Notes: a model not told the origin generated them from the sequence alone. A DNA stretch of 64,000 nt from Maccoyibacter intestinihominis (GCF_040096355.1 NZ_JBBMEX010000007.1:62001-126000), one strand, 5' to 3'. Shown: positions 45,073 through 52,992, numbered from the stretch's first letter. Numbers and translations: made by a program.

Positions 45073-45813
45073 TTATGTATGTTCTTCGCTCATGCCAAAA
45101 TGCATCTCGCGCAAGCCTTCGATTTCATCACAGATTTCCTGCAATCCACAGGAACCGCAATCCATATTGACATCTTTTAACATATGGTCAATCGTTGCCG
45201 TGATCTGCTTAGTTTTTTTGAGTCCATCCTGCAATCTGCCGTAATCAACTTTCGGATCTGTAATAAAGATGATCCTGACTGCCTCTACTTCCTTATGTAA
45301 ATGCAATGCCCGAAGTATGGCATTTCCGATCGCCGTAAAATTTAACCCTTCATTCAGTGCTTCTGCCGCCACGCGTACACTCTCCCTGTCATTAGAAGAC
45401 GATACGCGCAGCATAAACCCTTTCGGATAGATATGGTAACGGAAATAGCCGATATTCCGGATCGTATTGTATAACCGATCTCCCGTTCCGATACTGTCCT
45501 TCGCGACACGCACCAGTGCGATCCTCGCATATGGAGTATCCTCTGTGATCTCCGGCAGATCTTTTCCTATGAGGATAATCTCATCTTCTGGAACAAAATC
45601 TTCCTCCGTCGTTACTAAGGTATTTCCTACGGCTGGAAGATTATGCCCTCCTAATTCATATGCCATATCTGACTGTAAGATCATCATTGCTTTTCCGGCA
45701 TCCTGCCAGTCTCTACTGACAGGATCTGCCGCAGCACCAACCGGAAGGATATGCTTATCCTGCTTTTCAAGAGAAGTCAGGATATCATGGATAATCTCAT
45801 CGTAAAGTCTCAT
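45073..45813 (-). CDS. CODH/ACS-related small protein, function unclear
   Basis: A 246-residue soluble protein. Its C-terminus, with MDCGSCGLQEICDEIEGLRE followed by MHFG, resembles a Cys motif of acetyl-CoA synthase (CdhC/AcsB-type) proteins as I remember them. The N-terminal part (HILPVGAAADPVSRDW) has no motif I can place. Its stop lies 83 nt before the flavoprotein start, and its ATG overlaps the small membrane-protein stop (ATGA). With CooC and HypA nearby, a Ni-enzyme connection is plausible, but it is far too short to be a full acetyl-CoA synthase. Confidence 0.55.
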   Translation of the reverse strand: MRLYDEIIHDILTSLEKQDKHILPVGAAADPVSRDWQDAGKAMMILQSDMAYELGGHNLPAVGNTLVTTEEDFVPEDEIILIGKDLPEITEDTPYARIALVRVAKDSIGTGDRLYNTIRNIGYFRYHIYPKGFMLRVSSSNDRESVRVAAEALNEGLNFTAIGNAILRALHLHKEVEAVRIIFITDPKVDYGRLQDGLKKTKQITATIDHMLKDVNMDCGSCGLQEICDEIEGLREMHFGMSEEHT

Positions 45814-45977
45814 AGATGTGTATCTCTTTCTATCTTATCGTAATGCTTTTGCATCAGCGGTTCGATCGCTGCTGTAAGTTTCATATCAAGATTAAAAAAG
45901 TAAACGATAAAACTCAAGACAAACAGACACACTAATACGATCGCAATGATCAAAATTACATGTAAAAATGTTGCCAT
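45810..45977 (-). CDS. Small single-pass membrane protein
   Basis: A 55-residue product from ATG 45,977, with GGAG about 9 nt upstream, beginning MATFLHVILIIAIVLVCLFV and forming one transmembrane helix (about 5-28) with a short charged tail. The frame runs 31 codons further upstream inside the activase gene; that part is not used as a start. It overlaps the next gene by 4 nt. It may anchor the complex to the membrane. Confidence 0.6.
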   Translation of the reverse strand: MATFLHVILIIAIVLVCLFVLSFIVYFFNLDMKLTAAIEPLMQKHYDKIERDTHL

Positions 45978-45978
45978 A

Positions 45979-46785
45979 TTAAACCGCTCCTTCCTTCGCC
46001 ATTCCTTTTTGACGGGCAAACTCTGCTGCACCAAGCGCTCCCATAAGCTGTGGGTCGATCGGGAGATCAATGACTTTCAAATTCAACACCTTTTCGATAG
46101 CCTCTTTTAATCCATCGTTCTTTGCACATCCGCCTGTCAAAGTGATGGAATCCACAGCTCCTGCCTTCTTTGACATCACAAAACATCTTTTTGCAACGGA
46201 TAACTCAATACCTGCGGCGATCTCATCCATCGGCTTGCCCTCGCCTACTAAGGAGATGACCTCTGACTCCGCAAATACGGTACACTGTGCCGTGATCGGG
46301 ATTACATTCTTTGCTTTCAAAGACAACTTCGAAAATTCTGAAAGATCCATCTCAAATGCCTTTGCCATTGCCTCAAAGAAACGTCCGGTTCCTGCCGCAC
46401 ACTTATCGTTCATAGCAAAGTTTAAAACCGTTCCGTCGGCATCAATGGCAATACCCTTTACATCCTGTCCGCCGATATCAATAATTGCCTTAACATTCGG
46501 ATCTGCCACATGCACACCCATAGCGTGACAGGAAATCTCTGAGATATTCTCATCTGCTGACGGTACCTTGTTTCGTCCATATCCGGTACCTACCAGATAA
46601 GCCAGATCCTCTGCTGATTTCAAATCCGGCACCTGTGCAACTGCCTTTTCAATGGATTCCTCACAGGAAAGAACCGCATTGATACGGCTGCGAAGTGTTA
46701 CATCTGCCACCATCTTTCCTGTCTCATCGATGATGACACATTTTGTATAAGTTGATCCGGAATCACATCCGCCATAATATTTCAT
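45979..46785 (-). CDS. 2-hydroxyacyl-CoA dehydratase/benzoyl-CoA reductase activase (HgdC/BcrA-type ATPase)
   Basis: An ASKHA-fold ATPase of 268 residues that drives electrons uphill at the cost of ATP: GGCDSGSTYTKCVIIDETG, IIDIGGQDVKG, and LTGGCAKNDGL. The two [4Fe-4S] ligands shared by the dimer are Cys129 (NDKCAAGTGRF) and Cys168 (TAQCTVFAESEV). It is the electron donor for the two HgdB-like proteins encoded just before it. Confidence 0.92.
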   Translation of the reverse strand: MKYYGGCDSGSTYTKCVIIDETGKMVADVTLRSRINAVLSCEESIEKAVAQVPDLKSAEDLAYLVGTGYGRNKVPSADENISEISCHAMGVHVADPNVKAIIDIGGQDVKGIAIDADGTVLNFAMNDKCAAGTGRFFEAMAKAFEMDLSEFSKLSLKAKNVIPITAQCTVFAESEVISLVGEGKPMDEIAAGIELSVAKRCFVMSKKAGAVDSITLTGGCAKNDGLKEAIEKVLNLKVIDLPIDPQLMGALGAAEFARQKGMAKEGAV

Positions 46786-46800
46786 CTTGCTCCTCCTTTT

Positions 46801-48363
46801 TTACCATGAATGCTCGTCGTGTAAAATTTCCAGTGACGGATCCAGTGGTTCTTCCTTAAATACAGTTCTCATATAACGATTGACCTGATCACGAACGCCC
46901 TGACGGGATACGATCCTAGGATCAAACAGATCGTGCGTTACCCAGATCAGATGAATGCCTTTTTCTCTTGCCTTTTCCTCAAACTGACCATGCATGCCAT
47001 TGAGTGCCTTACATGCCATATGCTCCCAGAGAATGACCATATCAGCATTGAACTCCTCGCAGTACTCCCAGAGTTCATCGAGAAGTACTTTGTAACCGCC
47101 ATGGGTACGGTTTCTCATGATCATGTTTTCTGTCAGCCATGCCATATCGTAATATGCTTTTTCACGGTTCTGTGGTGTATCTTCCTCTGCGATCATCTCG
47201 GTATTTACCATAGAAAGCATATCGGTCAGTGGAACAATACCCCAGCAGTTTAATATCCAAAGCAAAAAGTCCATGTAAAAATGCGACTGTACGCCCCATA
47301 CAATCGCACGGTGACGATATTCTTTTGCCATCATCATCTTGTCTTTGTATGCCTGATTTGCAAGTGCGGTAAGTTTTCGGTCTACATCGACAAATTCCGG
47401 CACCTTACCACAGATTGCCATGTAGTTTGTCTCGGTATAAAGTGCAAGATTTGAACCAAAGATCTGCGGATAATCGGTCTTATTCATATCGAGCCATTCC
47501 ATACGGTGTCTGGTGGACTCGTTGACACGTTTTGCACACTCAAAGTAATATTTCCAATCCCATTTCTCGCCTGTCTTTTCTTCGATAAATGCGATACAGT
47601 TCCTGATCTCCTGTGCTGCGTAATCCTGTACGTCATCTTCTCTGTGGCGCAGCGGTGCTGCTAACTGGAAGATTGGTATACCATCTTCTAATTCCAGACG
47701 TTTTGCAATACCGCCATTACTCATAAGGGAACCGTCACAGGTTGTATTACACTGTACGGCACAGGCACCAAGGATCGGTGCATCATCATCAATGGAAACG
47801 CCAAGTTCTGCCTCCGGCATCGGACAGACATCACCGGCAAGTCCAAACTCCTGTGCCACATCGATATAATGCAGTGCCGCGTTCTGGTTCAAAAGAACCG
47901 ATACATAGGTAGACGGTGTCTCACGGGAAAGTCCCTTTAAGGTAGGAAATCCCATCATAACGGCTGTCATTTCGTTTTCGTCTACAAGCACGACTTTCTT
48001 AGAGAACTCTTTATCATTGCCGATACGACGATCTCCGCGGAATAAGTTATCAAGAAGTTTTGCCACATCATAGACAACGAGATCCTGCTCTAAATGACAC
48101 ATACGAAGGTATGGTCCGCGAAGTCCCTGTGTATGTTTATCGACCATCATCGGTACTGCTAAATAGTTTGCCATCCAGCGATAGCGGAACATCGCTTTGA
48201 TATTTCTGGGCTTGATGATAAAGCCAGCTAACTGCTTCATAATATAGAGCCAGCGTGTGTAATCATAAAAAGTATCCTTAAATCCACGCCACTCACGTCT
48301 GCTTCGTACTTTTCCATCGGTAAAAAATCTACCCAGCGCTTCTGCGCCTACTTCTTTTGCCAT
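46801..48363 (-). CDS. HgdB/BcrC-type dehydratase-family protein A (520 aa)
   Basis: A member of the 2-hydroxyacyl-CoA dehydratase/benzoyl-CoA reductase superfamily. It has GACAVQCNTTCDGSLMSN in the middle and FNADMVILWEHMACKALNGM near the C-terminus. It is longer than usual HgdA/HgdB (about 430-480). It starts at the stop of the second subunit (TAATG). Double-cubane proteins belong to the same superfamily, so the substrate need not be a CoA ester. Confidence 0.75.
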   Translation of the reverse strand: MAKEVGAEALGRFFTDGKVRSRREWRGFKDTFYDYTRWLYIMKQLAGFIIKPRNIKAMFRYRWMANYLAVPMMVDKHTQGLRGPYLRMCHLEQDLVVYDVAKLLDNLFRGDRRIGNDKEFSKKVVLVDENEMTAVMMGFPTLKGLSRETPSTYVSVLLNQNAALHYIDVAQEFGLAGDVCPMPEAELGVSIDDDAPILGACAVQCNTTCDGSLMSNGGIAKRLELEDGIPIFQLAAPLRHREDDVQDYAAQEIRNCIAFIEEKTGEKWDWKYYFECAKRVNESTRHRMEWLDMNKTDYPQIFGSNLALYTETNYMAICGKVPEFVDVDRKLTALANQAYKDKMMMAKEYRHRAIVWGVQSHFYMDFLLWILNCWGIVPLTDMLSMVNTEMIAEEDTPQNREKAYYDMAWLTENMIMRNRTHGGYKVLLDELWEYCEEFNADMVILWEHMACKALNGMHGQFEEKAREKGIHLIWVTHDLFDPRIVSRQGVRDQVNRYMRTVFKEEPLDPSLEILHDEHSW

Positions 48364-49559
48364 TATTTCTTACCTCCTTGAATCTTCTTGATCTCAATGC
48401 TCTCTACGAATGCCTGCACGCGTGTGCGCATCTGACCGGAAGAGCCAATGGAATATGGACGATCCACGGCAAGTACCGGATAGCCATGCTCATCACGGAG
48501 AACGATCGTACCGATCATCCGCTCATATGCCCATGGATCACAGAACTTCATCTGTTCGTAAATAATACCGTCTGCGCCGTATTCTTTTGCAAGATCTGCA
48601 ACGTAATCGCGTCTGCCTGTCATCTTTGCCATATCCCAGTAACGTGGACACTGTGCTCTGCCCTGCACCTGACGACAGACCTGTTTTACAACATCTTCCT
48701 CGTCATTTAAGATAATCTCATCACGTCCCGGCAAAGATCCGTAGCAAAAACGGTCTGCACAGACATAAGCACCGGATTCCTCTACTAACCTGATCACATC
48801 CACATCGTCCACCTCGGAGCCGACAAAAACGACACGGGCACGATACTTGTCTGCCGCATCCGGCTCTCTCGTCTTGATCTCCTCTAATGTCTCACGGAGT
48901 TTATCTACGATCAGATGCTTTGGTGCCACATAACTTACCAGGGTAAGGATATGGAACTCATAGCCCGTTACGCGTGGATTCGCTTCTTTACGAAAATCAC
49001 CGATCGCACGGATCAGGCGGCACACTTCGTTGTGCTGTTCTACGGCTGCACGGATAGCCTCATCCGATGTGTCGATCCCATATTTTTCTGCTAAAGGCTT
49101 TAAGATGTGGTTGCGGCACTGCAAAGTGTACATTTCTAATGCATTGTCATCATTCTTCTGTGGGATCTCCATATATTCCCAGAAAAATCCATCTTTTCCC
49201 TCTCCCATGGTTTTAAGCAGTTCCATATTCTCCACACAGCGGTTCATCATCGTACATCCGTCCGGTGTTACGATACCGTCCACAAAATTGTAACCGCCTT
49301 CAATGGCTCTTTCTAAAAGTGCTCTACTGTACTCACACAAAAAACTTGTCATGTAATAAGTAGCCATCTCCATAGAGCCTGTACGCGGTGCACGCAGTCT
49401 GACGGAAAATATTCCCGGAAGATTTAAAAGTGGTTCCGGTACATTTTCGCAAGTCGTTGCGATACACTTAAGCCCCTCACTTTGTGCCTGACGCACAAGT
49501 TCGTTATTCGCATCTTCTAACAACTTTTCAAAATAATATAAGTGCTTTAAGTCTTTCAC
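48363..49559 (-). CDS. HgdB/BcrC-type dehydratase-family protein B (398 aa)
   Basis: A 398-residue protein of the same superfamily. Candidate cluster ligands are the Cys in TTCENVPEPLL, in SFLCEYSRALLE, in TPDGCTMMNR, in CADRFCYGS and in MKFCDPWAYERM; their spacing resembles HgdB. It follows cooC by 12 nt and precedes the larger partner, and the two likely form a heterodimer. Confidence 0.8.
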   Translation of the reverse strand: MKDLKHLYYFEKLLEDANNELVRQAQSEGLKCIATTCENVPEPLLNLPGIFSVRLRAPRTGSMEMATYYMTSFLCEYSRALLERAIEGGYNFVDGIVTPDGCTMMNRCVENMELLKTMGEGKDGFFWEYMEIPQKNDDNALEMYTLQCRNHILKPLAEKYGIDTSDEAIRAAVEQHNEVCRLIRAIGDFRKEANPRVTGYEFHILTLVSYVAPKHLIVDKLRETLEEIKTREPDAADKYRARVVFVGSEVDDVDVIRLVEESGAYVCADRFCYGSLPGRDEIILNDEEDVVKQVCRQVQGRAQCPRYWDMAKMTGRRDYVADLAKEYGADGIIYEQMKFCDPWAYERMIGTIVLRDEHGYPVLAVDRPYSIGSSGQMRTRVQAFVESIEIKKIQGGKK

Positions 49560-49571
49560 GCTTTCCCTCCT

Positions 49572-50351
49572 TTACGCTTCTAAAATTCCTATACCGATCA
49601 GGGCTTCTTTTGCTCCTCTGACGATCGCCGCATCATCATCTAAATAAAATACACTCTCTCCCTTGATGTCGAACTCTGCTAACGAGGCATCCGATAATAT
49701 GTAGGAAAGTACCGGAATATCACCCACATCCATGTACTGTTTGACATCTAAATTGGGAAGTCGGTTTGCGATCACACCGACCTTATCGTACATCACAAGT
49801 TCATCTGCTACCTGTTTGATTGTCTGAACGACCTGCGTTCCTTTCTTAGAAGAGTCCGTGATCAGCATGAGGTGTGTCACTTTTTCCATCACACGTCGGT
49901 TGATCTGCTCAATTCCAGCCTCTCCGTCAATTACGATATAATCATAATTCTCTGCCAAAAGACCGATCACTTCTTTCAGATAACTGTTGATCTTGCAATA
50001 GCAGCCTGCTGCCTCCGGTCTTCCGATCGCAATAAAAGAAAAGCCATCCATCTCGACAAGTGCGTCAAAAATACGATATCTGGCTTCTCCTAACAATTCA
50101 ATTGCCGCCTTAGCGTTGCCGTCCTCTGCGTTTGCCACAACCTCTTTGCGAATATCGTCTACCGTGAGTTTCACGTCCACACCGAGTGCAGTAGACAATC
50201 CCACAGCCGGGTCTGCATCGATTGCAAGTATCCGCTTGTCGGGGTACGCTGCTACCAGAAGTTTGACCATAACTGCCGCAAGCGAAGTCTTACCAACGCC
50301 ACCCTTGCCTGCAACTGCAAGGATTTTGGCATCAATCTTGTCTTTATTCAT
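49572..50351 (-). CDS. CooC-type nickel-insertion ATPase
   Basis: A MinD/CooC-family ATPase of 259 residues. It has the deviant Walker A VAGKGGVGKTSLAAV (about 13-27), ILAIDADPAVG, and Cys117-x-Cys119 (AAGCYCKIN), the metal-binding CxC of CooC. CooC inserts nickel into CO dehydrogenase. It is the first gene of the operon and ends 12 nt before the HgdB-like gene, linking nickel handling to this operon. Confidence 0.82.
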   Translation of the reverse strand: MNKDKIDAKILAVAGKGGVGKTSLAAVMVKLLVAAYPDKRILAIDADPAVGLSTALGVDVKLTVDDIRKEVVANAEDGNAKAAIELLGEARYRIFDALVEMDGFSFIAIGRPEAAGCYCKINSYLKEVIGLLAENYDYIVIDGEAGIEQINRRVMEKVTHLMLITDSSKKGTQVVQTIKQVADELVMYDKVGVIANRLPNLDVKQYMDVGDIPVLSYILSDASLAEFDIKGESVFYLDDDAAIVRGAKEALIGIGILEA

Positions 50352-50572
50352 TTGCCGTCTCCCTTACTTATAAACATCTTTTTACATTCGTTTATAAAAT
50401 GTTTATATAAATTTTATCACATGTACATACTTTTTTCGACACAAAATGCCACGATCATATAAAAATGTCATGTTATACAAATATGGCATACAAACTTCAT
50501 ACACTATTACTACTTGACCCTTATCTTTCGTGCAGTGGTTCTAAAATAAACAGCAGTGGTATTTTATTACTC
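50352..50572 (-). promoter_or_regulatory. Upstream region of the cooC operon with repeated TATAAAC
   Basis: This gap contains no gene. On the minus strand TATAAAC occurs at 50,407-50,401 and 50,396-50,390, and its inverse GTTTATA at 50,375-50,369, just before the ribosome site of cooC (GGGAG). The A/T-rich stretch above probably holds the promoter; I cannot assign -35 and -10 firmly. Confidence 0.35.
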
Positions 50573-51970
50573 CTACTCTTTTCCGTTTGCAATGACCGGT
50601 GTCGGTCTTCTTGTATCAAACACTTCTGCCGGCCGGATCATCTGGTCTAAGACCGTTGTCCGTCCCTGCGTTGCGGTATAGAGCAGATAGCCGTCCATAT
50701 CAATCCGTCCCTGACGCACATTGTCTGCATTGATCTGTACCCAGTGTGGTTTCGAGCGGTCTACATTACAGAAAAAGTTATAACCGGCACTCTTATAATA
50801 GGCATACAGCGGATTGTCATTCGTATAAGGCTGCGGCCCTCCGATGTCATTTCCATGTGCAAAGATCAACGTGTCCACCGCTCCTACAATATTCTGTACA
50901 TTCGCAACCCACTTCTCATTATCTGTCTTTAAACGTTCCACGGTCTTTCCCGTAACACTCAGATGTCCCCAGGTGTGGCTTGCAAACTCCCAGCCTTCCG
51001 CTTTTAGTGCATCAGCAATTTTTTTTGCTTTTTCAATCTCTTTTTCCCGGTTGTAATCAGGGTGTTCGTTCAGCCATGCAAGCTGATCCGGTTTTAAATG
51101 TTCTCTGACCTCGTAATCCGAATCTGTACGATAACCAAACACACCATTATATCCGGTCATGGCGATCATACCTCTTGCCCCTTTGTAGGCACCATCCGGG
51201 TGTTTCTTTAAGAATGTATTCAAACGTGGAACCACATCGTAATCTCCGATATGCTTCTTACCATCTGCTGTCTTATAAAGACACTTTACATCATTGTTGT
51301 CATCTAGGACCAGTCTTTCCGGAAATCCGGCAGGCTTATAGGAATGGTAATAACTCAGATCATCCACGGACAGAACGACCGCTTTTTTATCCGGTGGCAG
51401 CATCAGATTCGTGTTTGGTGCAAAAGTTACGTTGCCATTTTCATCCTTTGTCTCAACTACCAGATCACGCAGTCTTACAAATACATATCCATTGTCATAC
51501 ATCTGCTGGGTAATGCGGTCAAATTCTTCCACGGTTGTCATCCACGCGTTCATGCCGTCCACTGCATTTTTTCCCAATACGGATACGTTAAATGCACGAT
51601 CCGTATCATTGATCAGGGAATGATAGAAAATGTGTGGCACTGCATTGACATCCACCGGAACACATGCTGCCTTTTGTTCTTCAAACTTTTTGATCAGTTT
51701 TGTGATCTTCGTATTTTCTTTATAATTTTTTACGGACTTTAAGAGATTGATCGCTCCGTCGTAATCATATCCCATCGCCAGCAGTTTTGCCTGCTCTATG
51801 TTCTTGTCCTTTTTCTTCGTTTTTTTCTCTGATGCTTCCTGTGACTGTTCTGTCTTTGTATTTTCTTGAGAATTTCTAATGCTCTGTGGTATAACCTTTA
51901 CAATGATCACGATCAGAACCAGTATTGAAATTCCAAGTACCATGGAAAGCATCGCCTTTTTTCTTCCCAT
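50573..51970 (-). CDS. Membrane-anchored polysaccharide deacetylase
   Basis: A protein of about 465 residues with an N-terminal transmembrane helix (about 5-28), a charged Lys/Glu region, and a NodB-type polysaccharide deacetylase domain. The catalytic motif reads VVLSVDDLSYYHSY (metal Asp) and ASHTWGHLSV supplies the two His. The start is ATG 51,970 with GGAGG 5 nt upstream, 37 nt after the stop of the cotJC 5' part. It could be read through from the cotJ promoter before excision. Peptidoglycan or cortex modification is possible. Confidence 0.88.
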   Translation of the reverse strand: MGRKKAMLSMVLGISILVLIVIIVKVIPQSIRNSQENTKTEQSQEASEKKTKKKDKNIEQAKLLAMGYDYDGAINLLKSVKNYKENTKITKLIKKFEEQKAACVPVDVNAVPHIFYHSLINDTDRAFNVSVLGKNAVDGMNAWMTTVEEFDRITQQMYDNGYVFVRLRDLVVETKDENGNVTFAPNTNLMLPPDKKAVVLSVDDLSYYHSYKPAGFPERLVLDDNNDVKCLYKTADGKKHIGDYDVVPRLNTFLKKHPDGAYKGARGMIAMTGYNGVFGYRTDSDYEVREHLKPDQLAWLNEHPDYNREKEIEKAKKIADALKAEGWEFASHTWGHLSVTGKTVERLKTDNEKWVANVQNIVGAVDTLIFAHGNDIGGPQPYTNDNPLYAYYKSAGYNFFCNVDRSKPHWVQINADNVRQGRIDMDGYLLYTATQGRTTVLDQMIRPAEVFDTRRPTPVIANGKE

Positions 51971-51996
51971 ATCTTCCTCCGTTAGCATATATTTTT

Positions 51997-52027
51997 GTTG
52001 TTCTTATCAAGCCGCACCCTCTGCTGC
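51997..52027 (-). other. Recombination site at the upstream element end
   Basis: The core GCAGCAGAG is at 52,027-52,019. The element-side arm (52,018-51,997) is the inverted partner of the arm at 39,722-39,743; both start GTTGTTC at their outer ends. In the uncut genome the cotJC frame continues only three codons past the core before TGA. Confidence 0.85.
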
Positions 52028-52426
52028 CATATCTTCCATCAAATCTGTGATCGGATCACCCTTTGACTGGAATTCACAGGCATTAAATGGAATGCCCCCG
52101 GCTGCCTGCGGCCAGATTCCCAACGTATGATCTACATAATATTTGTCAAAACCGGATGCTTTAAGCTCCTCCGGTGATAAATCTCTTGTCAGCTGATGCA
52201 CGATCGTAGAAACCATCTCTAAATGTGCCAGCTCCTCGGTACCGATATCATTCAAAATTCCTGCAACCTCACGATAAGGCATCGTATAACGCTGTGAAAT
52301 GTATCGCATGGAAGCTCCAAGCTCTCCATCCGGTCCACCGTACTGCGACATGATGACCTGTGCGATCTTCGGATTGGTCTGTTTGATATTTACCGGATAT
52401 TGTAATCTCTTTTCATAATTCCACAT
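52007..52426 (-). CDS. cotJC: cotJC 5' part, truncated by the element
   Basis: A product of 139 residues starting MWNYEKRLQYPVNIKQTNPK with GGPDGELGASMRYISQRY and IGTEELAHLEMVSTIVHQL, the first metal-binding helices of CotJC (Glu and ExxH). It continues correctly to ITDLMEDMAAE, then diverges to Gly-Ala-Ala-stop. The rest of the protein is at 39,532-39,726. It is the third gene of cotJABC, 4 nt after cotJB. As it stands it lacks the last helix with its likely His ligand and is probably inactive. Confidence 0.93.
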   Translation of the reverse strand: MWNYEKRLQYPVNIKQTNPKIAQVIMSQYGGPDGELGASMRYISQRYTMPYREVAGILNDIGTEELAHLEMVSTIVHQLTRDLSPEELKASGFDKYYVDHTLGIWPQAAGGIPFNACEFQSKGDPITDLMEDMAAEGAA

Positions 52427-52429
52427 AAC

Positions 52430-52696
52430 TTAACACATGCCTCCTTCCCACGGCCAAGGCTGGGTTGCCCAGTCCCAGTGATCTCCTACTTTTGCACTGT
52501 CGATCGTAAGAGGACCATACTGGTCTGCATAGGCACGAAGTCCCTGTTTGCGTAGTTCTTTGTAGTGTTTTAAATAATTTAATGCTTCTTCGTCGTCAGG
52601 ATGCGTATCCAGATAAAGGGTAATGTCATTGACGGCAAAGCTTACCATATTGATCCACTGTAACAACTGTTTCTGGCTCATCTGCTGATTCATCAT
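52430..52696 (-). CDS. cotJB: Spore coat protein CotJB
   Basis: CotJB is a small coat protein needed for CotJC assembly in Bacillus. The 88-residue product has LLQWINMVSFAVNDITLYLD and DEEALNYLKHYKELRKQG, then a Trp-rich ending (WDWATQPWPWEGGMC), as in the family. Its start overlaps the cotJA stop by 4 nt. Confidence 0.92.
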   Translation of the reverse strand: MMNQQMSQKQLLQWINMVSFAVNDITLYLDTHPDDEEALNYLKHYKELRKQGLRAYADQYGPLTIDSAKVGDHWDWATQPWPWEGGMC

Positions 52697-52902
52697 CCCC
52701 GCATCCCCTTTCTTCCGTAAAACGGTTTATTTAATTCCGGAAAAATGGTTCCGACCTGAAGAGCACGGTCCGGCTCATAGACATGCTCAAAATGCTGCCA
52801 TGGTACATATGCCATTGCCAATGCAAAATCCTGACATGAGGACATATCGTAACGCTCACCGCATTCCCGTTGTCCCATATTGCTTCTATTGCAATTTCCC
52901 AT
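52693..52902 (-). CDS. cotJA: Spore coat protein CotJA
   Basis: CotJA, a small coat protein, is the first gene of the cotJ operon. ATG 52,902 follows AAGGAG by 10 nt; the longer frame to 52,989 lacks a ribosome site. The 69-residue product has the family core FALAMAYVPWQHFEHVYEPD and ends NKPFYGRKGMRG. The N-terminal section (MGNCNRSNMGQRECGERYDM) is Cys- and Asn-rich. Confidence 0.9.
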   Translation of the reverse strand: MGNCNRSNMGQRECGERYDMSSCQDFALAMAYVPWQHFEHVYEPDRALQVGTIFPELNKPFYGRKGMRG

Positions 52903-52932
52903 AATGTTATTTCTCCTTATCTCTTTACTTAC

Positions 52933-52948
52933 AAAATATGCATATTTT
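52933..52948. promoter_or_regulatory. 16-bp palindrome in the cotJ promoter region
   Basis: AAAATATGCATATTTT is a perfect palindrome about 30 nt before the cotJA start. On the minus strand it includes CATATTTT, a weak SigE/SigK -10 match. It may be both -10 element and operator; Bacillus cotJ is SigE-dependent. Confidence 0.4.
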
Positions 52949-52992
52949 ATTTTTTCGTGCATAAGAGAAATAACCCGTTTTGCAAACACACT

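Larger units (their letters stand above)
39718..52027. mobile_element. Skin-like intervening element splitting cotJC (12.3 kb)
   Basis: Between two copies of GCAGCAGAG in cotJC lie 12,301 bp per repeat period. They hold a large serine recombinase, a small ORF coupled to it, an ATP-dependent electron-transfer gene cluster and a polysaccharide deacetylase, all on the minus strand like cotJ. The core has the same codon phase at both ends, so excision leaves an uninterrupted 197-codon cotJC. The inner arms (39,722-39,743 and 51,997-52,018) match at 16 of 22 positions as inverted repeats around AGAG, giving a symmetric attP-like circle junction. No phage structural, lysis or replication genes are present. 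Confidence 0.88.

Noticed and set aside
39718..52027. A prophage between the cotJC parts
   Set aside because: No capsid, terminase, tail, lysis, repressor or replication gene could be recognised; all larger genes are metabolic or the recombinase.
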